This document shows, piece by piece, positions 46,962 through 56,801 of a stretch of 64,000 bases of DNA. The DNA comes from Scytalidium lignicola (Eukaryota > Ascomycota > Leotiomycetes), in the NCBI GenBank assembly GCA_002812745.2, contig NCSJ02000174.1:1-64000 (forward strand), in the 5' to 3' direction. Below the pieces are notes generated by a model. It was not told the DNA's origin, made no database searches, and was given only the letters and a program-made list of their open reading frames with translations. The position numbers were made by a program, and so were the translations under genes. Positions within the stretch are counted from its first letter, which is position 1. Every line of letters begins with the position of its first letter.

Positions 46962-48633
46962 GACGACTTCGATAATCATACAGCATCATTCAACCTGTCT
47001 CTTTCAATTTGCGGTCGTCCGCTATTGCGGGTGCTGAACCGAATACCTCACAAATTCCTATGGCGTTACGATAACATTTATGCTGGCCGGGTGGCCACGC
47101 CCCCTCTCGTTCGGGGTCGGAGTTTTTTGGCCCGAACTGGAAGAATCAAAGGTTATACTGGCTTGATAGGGAAGAGATTTAGCAGCAGACTTCCAGAATC
47201 GTTTATAGATGAAGTCTATGTATCACCTTTCGATCAGGTGACCGGGGTTGACGATTACAATATAACCGCTCCTACACCATTGTCAGAAAAGGCCCTTGTT
47301 CATCAAGGAGGCTCAGACANTTTTTTTGAATAAAACCATTGAGGTAGAAAGCGGTTTAAACCTAGGCATAAATGGATCTACGGCAGTGGTAGAGGAACAT
47401 ACAAGACGACATGACCAGGAATTTCCGCATGATCTATTATATACATATACGCCTAATCATCTCAAAACGGAGACCGGATCTCACGACACCAAAATGACCG
47501 GATCTCAAAGAATCCATGTACTTGGTTCGGGACCCTATGGAAAATATATCGCTCATTGTCTTGCAGGGCTTGCAAATGCTCCACCTGTTACTCTGATACT
47601 CGAAAATTCCAATTCCATTAAGAACTGGAAGGAGGAGGGTGGTGTAATAAATGTTATTAGACGTGGCAAAGTCATCTCGGAGCGTGGAGTACAGGTCGAA
47701 CTTGCACAACCTTTGGCAATTCAGGCTCATGGGACGAAGCCAAAGAAAGATATCATTGATCATTTGATTGTGACTACGGAGGGCATAAAGACAGTGTCAA
47801 TGTTGTCTAGTATCAAAGGTCGCCTCCGATCTTCGTCGGTAATTTGTTTGTTACAGGACAGCTTAGGCGTCGTTGAAGAGATAAATTCTACGCTATTCTC
47901 CAATCTTCTTGAACGACCTAATTATATACTAGGTAGCATCTCTCATGATTTGAGATCTACGAACAAGGAATACACGGTAGTGGAAAGATCCACAGGATAT
48001 ACGAAGCTCACAATGCTTAAGCCATTATCGACTACACACGGTGACATTGGTATCAATTGTCACTGCCAAGGTCTTGTGAGGAGGATTGGCCATGCATGGA
48101 ACGAACGCCCAAGATATCTTATGCGCACCATCACTCGATCACATACTTTAAATGCAAATGGTGAACTCATGGAGAAATACCTGACGTCCGAGCTTCAGCG
48201 CCTTGCGATCAATTCGGTGATATGGCCCCTCTCCACTGTTCTTAACACTCCTCCCGGTCTACTGTTGCACAATTACCATGCCAAGAGTATGATGAGGGAT
48301 TTACTTGAGGAATTGTCACTTGTTATCCGGTCACTGCCGGAGTTGTCGAAAATGTCGAAGAAGGATAAAACTTTCAGTGTAGACAGGTTAATGAACGTCG
48401 TTCAATCGAGCATTGCGAAGAGCCGTGGCCAAGGATTATCTATACCGTCATTAGTTAAGGCTAGGCTGAGGTCTAACATCGATTACTGGAATGGATATTT
48501 TGTCCGCCGAGGTATAGAGCTGGGCATCAGGAGTCCAAATAATGAGCACTTGATACGTCTGGTAAAAACGAAAGCAGCCGTGAAGGGCTTTGAAATGGAT
48601 TTGCATATTCCATTTGGGCCGCGAAAGAGATAA
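46962..48633 (+). CDS. ApbA/PanE-like (ketopantoate reductase family) protein, mitochondrial-type N-terminus
   Basis: One open frame of up to 556 residues if the N at 47320 is left out; with the N, the frame stops at once. A dinucleotide-binding motif 'IHVLGSGPYGKYIAHCLAG' starts near residue 180, followed by 'GTKPKKDIIDHLIVTTEG', 'SSVICLLQDSLGVVEEIN', 'RPNYILGSISHDLRS' and the C-terminal helical part with 'LAINSVIWPLSTVLN'. This is the fungal 2-dehydropantoate 2-reductase-like group; some members act in mitochondrial mRNA processing instead (Cbs2). The basic N-terminus suits a mitochondrial presequence. No in-frame ATG exists upstream of the conserved part: the ATG at 46958 is out of frame by one base. 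So the 5' end is unresolved (sequence error, non-AUG start, or unseen intron). Confidence 0.75.
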
Positions 48634-49048
48634 TCTGTTGGAGAAGGTATGTTTAGAGGTTTAATCTGGCTTAATATATTTTCTTGATGCAATATATTAC
48701 TTTGTATGTGTATTTGTAAAACTAAAACTAGATTATTAGCGACAGGCGTTAAACTTTAGCACTAGATCCATGTCATGAATAAGAACGAGCAACATAAACA
48801 TATATAAGATGGGGGGGTTTTGGTTGTCTTTGTGACTTTGGAGTACTGTGAACGATTCTTCGTGTTCCTCAAATAATCTACCATGTCGTGCTCGCAATCC
48901 GGCCTTAGATGTAGAAAGGGTAAAGTGAGACGATTTCACAGTAGTGAGGTGATTAGTACCCCGCCATGATTTTACCCACGGAAAGGCCGAAGGTCACCGC
49001 GCGCCTTAATGTGCCTTTAACCCCTCCTTGGTTTACTACATCAGCATC
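48634..49048. other. Spacer upstream of PDCD5 gene
   Basis: 415 nt between two plus-strand genes; contains the PDCD5 promoter. No gene seen. Confidence 0.45.
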
Positions 49049-49612
49049 ATGGAAGACGCCGAATTAGAGCAGGTAACGTTGACCGTCCTGTCAAATTGCT
49101 ATATTTGACTGATGTATTACTAGATTAGAAAAGCCAGGCTTCAGCAACTCAGGGCAGAAGGAGGAGGAGGAGGAGGTGGTGGTGGTGGTGGCGGAGGTGG
49201 GCAGGAGAATCAGAGGCAGCAAGTGTATCTTCAAATCTTAGTCGAGGAACTCTATGTTTTAACAGCTTAATAGACAGCAGGAAGGTAACCATCACCTCGA
49301 GACGTTGTCTTAGTTATTTTCTGACAACGGATGTTAGATGACGCCCGACAAACAATTTTGAACCAGATACTTGAGCCAGAAGCCGCAGACCGCCTAGGCC
49401 GAATACGGCTGGTAAAGGAAGAGCGAGCTGTGGATGTTGAAAATAGGTTAATTATGCTTGCGCGATCAGGACAACTAAGGCAGAAGGTTACGGAGGAACA
49501 GTTGAAGGAGTTGCTGAACGCAGTTTCCGAAACGAAGGAGGAGAAGAAGATTGTCGTAAGCAGAAGAAAGGCTGGGTGGGATGATGATGATGATGATCTG
49601 CTTGATCTCTGA
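49049..49612 (+). CDS. PDCD5 (TFAR19) family DNA-binding-like protein
   Basis: Four exons: 49049-49072 (8 codons), 49124-49222, 49266-49284 (19 nt) and 49338-49612, 138 residues. 'EQIRKARLQQL', then a polyglycine run of about 13 residues, then 'QENQRQQLNRQQEDDARQTI' and the PDCD5 core 'LEPEAADRLGRIRLVKEERA', 'VENRLIMLARSGQLRQKVTE', 'LKELLNAV'. The C-terminus ends in an acidic 'DDDDDDLLDL'. PDCD5 proteins are small helical-bundle proteins associated with chromatin and the CCT chaperonin; the fungal role is little known. The 19-nt exon is inferred from phase; a 7-nt version also keeps the frame. The polyglycine run is coded by a GGA/GGT repeat. Confidence 0.9.
49160..49202. repeat. (GGA)n(GGT)n triplet repeat coding for polyglycine
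   Basis: Six GGA codons followed by GGT and GGC/GGA/GGT codons inside exon 2 of the PDCD5 gene. A length-variable triplet tract that leaves the frame intact. Confidence 0.85.
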
Positions 49613-49742
49613 GCTGTCCCCTTGGAATGTTGCTCGATACTTGGGAGTTTGGGAGTTTTCCATACTTGACATCTATGCACTCCCGAAAGAAGCATTATCC
49701 GAGAGGAGGAACTGGTAACATTGCGACTTTTGATTGGGGTTG

Positions 49743-50673
49743 TTAATTAATACCCAGGCTATCTCTTGACATACTACGCGCCTCTCTCTCAGCCTTTCTT
49801 TTTGCCCTCTCTGCCTTCCGTATATCTCTTAGATCTGCTGGCTTCTCAATTCCAAGTTCTAGCCTTAAATCATCTACATCCCTTTCCAACTGTTCTTCCC
49901 AATACACATTAATGACTTCCTTACTTCTGAACCCATTGCTCAATGCCCAAGGTAAGTATATGCTGAAAAATCTCTCTCGCTCGGAAGGTTTCACTCTGGA
50001 CACGGCAAAAATACTCAGACCAGTCATAGGAAGTAGTGTGTTAGCAAATTCGAAGGCCTTCAGTGCGATCTCACCTTCAACCATGACCGGTAATCCAGTT
50101 AAGGCGTGGTAAAAGTCGTGACATTCCCGGTATCGTTGCATCACATAAGCGCACTCTTCGTCGTCAATGTATCTAACTGTTTTCCGTGTGTCGGGTGTCA
50201 CACCCTCACGGTCCAGCCAATCTACAAATGTGCGTCCAACCGTGTTTTCCTGGAGAGAACGCAGGTAGGGCATGGATATTGTCTGCGATGAAATCCGTGG
50301 TCTATCCCGTAGTATTCTACGACCTGTGGGGGAGGAGAGCATAACATCTCGAAGACGGTAGATGAAATAGGGCGTAGCTGTAGTTTCCCCAAGAGCGGCA
50401 ATTAGGTCTGGAACAAGTCCATCAGCAAGAATCCCGAGGAAAGATTATAAGATGAAGCCCACCTGCCCTTCGAGGATTGAATAAGGACATGACTGCAGAA
50501 CCTACTGCGAGACCCGCCTTCTCTACTCGTGTGAGGGGTACATGCCCCTCATATGATGGCGGCGGTCTATTGAGTATACTGAAACGTCTGGAATATATAG
50601 TAATGCTACACACATTGAGAAGCTCGCGAGGGAGACGTGAACGACAAGTAGAACGAGGGAAGAAAAGGGCCAT
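49743..50673 (-). CDS. COQ4: COQ4, ubiquinone biosynthesis protein
   Basis: Two exons: 50673-50463 and 50407-49743, 291 residues, over a 55-nt intron with a GTGGGC donor. A mitochondrial presequence ('[19 protein letters not shown]') is followed by '[20 protein letters not shown]', '[20 protein letters not shown]' and the zinc-binding HDxxH in '[19 protein letters not shown]', then the conserved '[20 protein letters not shown]'. The Arg/Lys-rich C-terminus extends past the usual end. Coq4 sits on the matrix face of the inner membrane, organises the CoQ synthome and has C1-decarboxylation and hydroxylation activity. Convergent with PDCD5, 130 nt apart. Confidence 0.95.
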
Positions 50674-51823
50674 TGCTGTCCAGTACTAAGCCTCAATGAT
50701 TAGAAAGATTGAAGTGTATTATTATTGAAAGAAAAGGAGCGATTGAGCATTAATGATGTGAGGCTCTGTATGGCATGCTACTCTGTGTGCAATAATGATA
50801 ATATTATCGAGCTCCGCGAGCTCCAATTCAGTTGGATGGTTGGGATGATATCGATCACCTTACCTTGAAGCATTGGAACCACTTGGTCCATGCGGCCGTA
50901 GCGTGCGCAGGTACCGCTCCATTTCTGAGTATCCCTGTAATAACAAAAGCTAGTTTATTCCTGTTACAGTACCGTTTTTAGGTAGCTTTCACGAGCCGCT
51001 GTTCTGGGTTCAGTATCTTAGAAATATCGACTACAGTAATTGAGCACCATGAGACTCTGAGAAGTATGGAAAAGTCCGGTTATCCTCATGGAAAATAGAG
51101 TATACCTTCATGCCGCTAATGATTACCATACTGTGGGAAAACATGGTGGTTTACAGTACAAGCAAGACACGAACTTACCTACAGCAACTAAAATGATGTC
51201 TTCTTAGCTAGGCACCGTGATAGTTGAAATATAAGAATGCAGAAATCGGCGGGAGAGGTAGACCATCAGGAAATATCCTCCAACTCGGTGAAGATGCACG
51301 GGAGTGGAAGCCACCACACAATGTATTGGCCATATTTACGTGATAAAGCAACTACGACAGGGCAAAAAGGTATATAGTATAGCCAGCAATGATTGTATGT
51401 GTAATACAAATCAACGAGCGCCGCGCTTGAGATAATGTACAGAAAACATGTTGAGTATATGGCGTCAAGTAGGAAGGTGACACGGGAATAAAACATGACA
51501 TGCAAACGAGGAAGGACCACATGCTCTATCGACAACCAAATCAAACCTTATAGCCAGAACCTTATTAGAGCAGAAGACATGACCAGAATGGGAAATTTAG
51601 AGAAACAAGGCGGTATGCTTTTTCAACCATCTGAACGCCATTTATTGTACATCGCCACCAGAAAATAGACGGGAAGAAATTGGGACTATCCCAGCCCTCT
51701 AGAAGAGCCCAACCATTGTTACCAACGCCAAACCGTTAAGATGGAATAAATAAGAACACACCAAGCACAGCTGGGAAATTTCCTGCAACCGGAATGGTGT
51801 TTATCTGCCCTTGTTACGTTTGT
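50674..51823. other. 1.15 kb intergenic region
   Basis: COQ4 upstream region and the 3' flank of the RRM gene. No coding sequence supported; frames such as 51266-51544 lack any family features. Confidence 0.5.
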
Positions 51824-53316
51824 TTATTCTGGGCGAGGCCGCTTTGCGCCATGGGGATTTTGCCAATCCCCGCCACCTTGGTTTTGTTGAAAGAAAGCAG
51901 GGTTGAAATGTGGCATTTGTGCTTGGAAACCGCCGGCTCCTATTCATACAAATGATCTATCAGCTTATCATGAAGAAAAACAAGGTTTGTACTCAGAGTA
52001 TACTAGAGCAATTGCCCGAGAATCAGAAAGTCGGAGGAAGTTATGTGAAAGGGCAGTGAACGACGTCCAGGCGGCACGCTTGAGCATATGGATGGAATTC
52101 GATGATTGAAGTAAGGGAGTAAATGCTTGAACATACCTTGCATAGCCCCTCCCATTGCGCCCATATTCATGGGCATTCCTCCCATTCCTCCCATCGCGCC
52201 AGGCATCCCGCCCATCGGCATTCCCCCCATTGGTAACCCAGGCATCATTCCATTGCCCATGCCTCCTCTTCCACCTCTCATACCTCCCCGCATGGTACCC
52301 ATCATACTTCCACGATTAAACCCGCCGAACTGTCCTCCCATANGGAGCGCCTTGGAAGCCTCCCATTGGAGCATTGAAACCACCTCCCATATTCCCCATG
52401 GGGTTTTGGAAATTGCGATTAAAGTTACCACTGCTCATATTTCCACGACCCTGATTGTAGCCAGGGGTACGCCCGCGAAAGTTCCCACCAAAATTGGCAC
52501 CAGGCCCATTCTGGTTTCCTCGATCGTTATTATAGCCGGCCGAATTTGTACGTGCTGTCGGGACGTCTTTAACAGGGCGCTGTGGAAGGTCCTTTGGTAC
52601 CGTGCGGAAAGGATTGACATTTGGATTTGAATAGGTGACAACGTGCTTTTTCACATACTTCTGGCCCTCGCCAAACATGTCAATCTTATGTTTCGCGGCT
52701 GTGGCAGCCTGCTGAGAAGAGAACTCAACATACGCTTGACTGTTTCACAAAGTTAGCTATAATATTAAACGGCGCGATCAGCGTGCAGCGAAGATGTAGA
52801 CACTAACCCTTTACTTTTGCCGTTGACCTTGTGCTCCGAGAAGGAGATATCAATGAGTTCGTCCTCCACTTGAGCCTGATTGACCCAACCACGAATATCG
52901 TCATCTGTGTTCCACCAGTGCAATTCAGATATCAATAGAGCCGTTGTCGCCCCTGGGTCTACAGGACGATCATCAGATCCTTCTTTTCTCTTTACCCCTT
53001 GCTGTTGGGGTGCCTGCTTGGGAATTGAGAGATGGGCCACGCCTGATTCATCGGTAGTCTTGATCTGCTGCTGGTTGTCCGCTTGGCCGGTATGCTGCTC
53101 GTTCGGGAGATCCTGACCAGTGCTTCCCAACTTGATGTCAACGTAATCGTCCTCATCCACCTCCTCGGCCTTAGTCTCAGCAGCTTTGGTCTCCTCGGTC
53201 GCTGAGGTGTCCAGACCATCGATATCTACGTCGCCTTCCCCATCCTTCTTGACTGGCACCTCTTGCTCGGTATTGGTATCGCCATAGATATCGATGTCGA
53301 ATTCGTCGTCCGTCAT
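51824..53316 (-). CDS. CPSF6-like RRM protein with Gly/Met-rich tail
   Basis: Three exons: 53316-52808, 52739-52137 and 51939-51824, 408 residues once the N at 52343 is left out. The N-terminus is acidic ('MTDDEFDIDIYGD'), then Glu/Gln-rich. The RRM spans about residues 125-215: 'TTALLISELHWWNTDDDIRG' (RNP2 with the CPSF6/7-type WWNTDDDI), 'QAYVEFSSQQAATAAK' (RNP1). The tail has RGG-like and GGM repeats ('MRGGMRGGRGGMGNGMMPG') and ends in a basic 'NPHGAKRPRPE' with an NLS look. CPSF6-type proteins are part of cleavage factor I in mRNA 3' processing; filamentous fungi have related proteins of this size. Intron 2 is 197 nt, long for this region. Confidence 0.87.
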
Positions 53317-53868
53317 GGCGAAATGGGATTTTTGGTGCAGCAGAACGCGCAGTCGCAATGCGCTTCAAGGTTGGTTTGGGCATGAGGCTACGCTCGGACT
53401 AGGCTAGGTCCTAGCTCCACTCGCTTACTTTAGCCACACGAGCTTCAAATTCGCGCCACCAATCCACACTAGCCACATCTTTACATGGCAGAGTGGTCGC
53501 CGTTCACGGACAAGTAGTACCGGTCTCAAACTTTAATCCCCCCTTTTCGAGAGATACGTCAATTTACTTTCACTTTCACTCGAATATGTACTATATATGT
53601 GAGTTAAGAAGACAGTTAGCACTAGTATTCGGATTGCTCGAACCCGTTAGCAAGTAATATGCACAATCATTGAGCATGACAAAGGAATAGGAGGGAGAAA
53701 GAACATTTCACTATTCTCAAAATCTTGCCTATCACCAAATTAAACATCTTCTGTTCATGAGGCATGCGGTCATTATTTATATGAAACCCAAAACTCCAAA
53801 ATTAGCAAGGTTTGAGCATTACTCCCGAAACTTTCTCAACACATATAAATGCTTTTCTATAAATCAGG
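53317..53868. other. Spacer between DCAF11-like 3' end and RRM gene promoter
   Basis: 552 nt; RRM gene promoter next to 53316, AT-rich terminator of the WD40 gene to the right. No gene seen. Confidence 0.45.
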
Positions 53869-56142
53869 CTATAGACTAGGATCATGCCGTAGAACCTGAT
53901 TAACCCGGAAGCCCATTTTTGGTTCGCCCTCATCTTCAACAGCCTCGTCATTCCAAGAGTGAACGCTACACGTCCCTGAAGACATACCGTAGCCAGCCCA
54001 AGCGGACGCTGTACTTATCAGTGATCTACTAGATGTAAAGGATGTTAAGGATGGGAAATACATACCAACAATCATAGGAACATTGGGATGCCAACTTGCA
54101 TCTCGAACGCATGTCCTCCATTGTGAATTGAAGAAATCTCCATGGTAATGCATTCTTTGCTCCCGCCTCAGGTGTGCCCTAGGGCTTTTGGTCTCTTTTG
54201 ATACATCTATCGTCCCCGCCAGTGTTGCATCCAGATTCCATATGTAGACTTTTCCATCCTCACTTCCAGAGTAGACATATCTTGAATCCGAACTTCCTGG
54301 TGGAGAAAAGTGACATCTGATAAGGGTTCTCAAAACGCTGTGACCTCTGAAAGTAACAAGAGAATTGTCATTCGGATGCTGGTACCAGTCGTCCTCATCA
54401 TAAGTACCCCATCGATAATCGAATCGATCTTGTGGATCTGACTGAATCTTAGACCTGACCGCTCCGAAATCCTTTGGTGACATAACCATGCGCAGATCCC
54501 ATAATTTCATACTCTGATCCTTCCCATTGCTTAGCACGTAACCTAAGGCGTAATAGTTAGCAATTATAAATTATATCAAAGTTCTTCTAGTACTCACGGC
54601 CGTCTCCTTTGCTATCGATATAGGTAAGACCTTCTATGTGGCCCACAAAGGCGCCGGCCTCGCGCCTATCTCTCAAGCTGCGAGTATCCCAAACCTTGAT
54701 TGTTCTGTCATCTGATCCAGAATAGAGAATATGGGGCGACGAAGAGTCGGCAAAACAAACAGCATTAACATCACCTTCATGACCAAATATTCGATGCAAG
54801 GAGCGGCGAGACTCAATATCATATACGACAATAGAACCACCAGTAGTTCCTGCTACCAGTTCACGTCCATCGCCAGAAAACCGAACGGACCAGATCGCGA
54901 AGGATCTAGCGTCAGCTGATAGATAATTACTGCGGTCGGTCGGATCTGATCCAAAGTCGGATAAATCTAGGACATACGGATCCCCCATATCATTTGGATT
55001 CGTAGGGGCTAGACAGACAAGGCTGCGAATGGAAGTATAGGCAAGATATTTATTATCTGGACTAAGGGAGGCGTCCGTAAGAGTCCACTGCCCAAACGGG
55101 TAATTCACAGTTTTGTAGTATCGCCATTCATAAGGATTTGATGTATCATACATGCGAACCTTGAAATCTTTATTGGCGGAGAAGAAGAAGGTGCCGTCCT
55201 CCGAGAACTGGCCGCTATATACTGGTTCATTGAAATGGATTATCATATCGGCCTTTGATGAAGGTATTAGGCCCTTAGGAAATTAGTAAGGAATGTGTAA
55301 TAAAGCAGGGAATGGTTACCTGTGACATAAGCCCCTTATTAACCCTTAGTCTTAGCGGTTCACCAATAGCAAGTTCTCTATCAAGGATCATTCTCGCAAG
55401 CTTCTTCCTTCGGGCAATTGCAGAATCTGAACCCCTTTTCGGTTGTGTATCGTTGACCCCAAACGGGCCAGATTTCATCAGTTCCGCACCTTCATCACTA
55501 GGAACTTTCGGAAACCGATTTGGATCGGGCCTACTCCTCCACTGTCGTCGAAAGAGGTGTGAAACGTCGTCATCGTCATCGTCTCCTTCCTCATCGCCGA
55601 TTGGGATGGCGATCCTTCGTCCACCTTGAGGATAACGCAGTAAGCGTAGAAAGGATCGAAGAGCACCTGGTTATATGAGCATTATAATTATGTAATGAGA
55701 GATCAAAATAGAAATATTACCTTGACCAGTTCTGTTTGGCATTTCAATGCCAATGTGCAGTACCCGAGATCGCTGGCCTCCTGCCGGAGCAGGACCAGGA
55801 GAACCAGATTCAGCTTCTTCTCCATCTCCCTCACCATCTTCATCATCGACATAGTCATCATCATCGTCGTCGTCGTCGTCTTCACCGTGTCCATGTCCAT
55901 CTTCCTCAAAGGAGACTTCAATATCTAGATATAGGTGAGTTTGCATCAATAATTCGACGAACAACTTTTATACCTTCCATAAGCTCTTCATCATCCTGAT
56001 CAAGAGCTCTTATGAGATGCTCAAGAAATGCTCGAGGCGCCATTTCTTCAGAATCCGACTCGTTACCAGGCCGGAAATCCATGCCATCATTATCGGTATC
56101 TTCTGACGGAGACCCTTGCCGGTCATTCGTATGAGATGCCAT
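53869..56142 (-). CDS. DCAF11/LEC14B-type WD40 protein
   Basis: Six exons: 56142-55974, 55924-55721, 55666-55320, 55273-54598, 54542-54066 and 54008-53869, 670 residues. The N-terminus has an acidic block of nine aspartates. WD repeats begin at 'FNEPVYSGQFSEDGTFFFSA', with 'RIFGHEGDVNAVCFAD', 'LYSGSDDRTIKVWDTRSLRD', 'YVLSNGKDQSMKLWDLR', 'TFRGHSVLRTLIRC', 'YVYSGSEDGKVYIWNLDA' and 'GTCSVHSW'. 'DRTIKVWDTRSLRDRR' carries the WDXR motif that DDB1-binding DCAF proteins use. This family is a substrate receptor of CUL4-DDB1 ubiquitin ligases. The last exon is joined at a TACAG acceptor. Confidence 0.88.
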
Positions 56143-56801
56143 CAGAATGAGCACGATATTTCTCCAACTTGATAGATGACTATCATTAAATGAGCTACAC
56201 GTGCTAAGGACATCGGTGGAACGGAAAGCTTACAACGACGAGAGAGGGAAGGTCGACGTCGGGATTTCGGAGCTTATGGCGTAACTCCATTGAAATGTTG
56301 ACAATGATAAGTAAGCGGCCGTGTCATTAGCTTTTACAGTAAAGTTGGCCTATCAATATTTGGCGGATAAGAACCCGAGGCTACTCGATAAGTAAATGTG
56401 GGGTCGAGGGGTCGAGGGGGTGTGTGGCCAGTAGCGACACCGAGGTCCCTGTAGTAGCAGTCACCAGCGGACTAACAAAATTGAATCGAATGAGGATAGA
56501 GGCCATGATTATCACATTACGCAGCTCCAGTACTATATGACAGAGGAAAAGAGCATCCTGATATTTTATCAATCCGAGATCCTAGGTATATATATCCATG
56601 AGCAAAAGCACACCATTCAAAATTCTTTATCATGCCTCAATAGGCATTGTAAACGCCAAACCATGCAGCCCGATGCTATAGAAGTAAAATCAAATCTTAC
56701 GATGTTCCATAATACGCCCGCCAGTCTAGACACCTGGCTATAAAAATGATAGGGTGCCTTTAGAGAGCTGGTCATTTGGTCTTAAAAGTGAAAAAATATT
56801 C
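56143..56801. other. Spacer between telobox gene 3' end and DCAF11-like promoter
   Basis: 659 nt with a short GGGTCGAGG direct repeat near 56400-56420. No gene supported; frames on both strands are short. Confidence 0.4.

Noticed and set aside
47025..48633. Two separate genes at 47025-47333 and 47296-48633
   Set aside because: The overlap is created only by the N at 47320; leaving it out gives one continuous protein.
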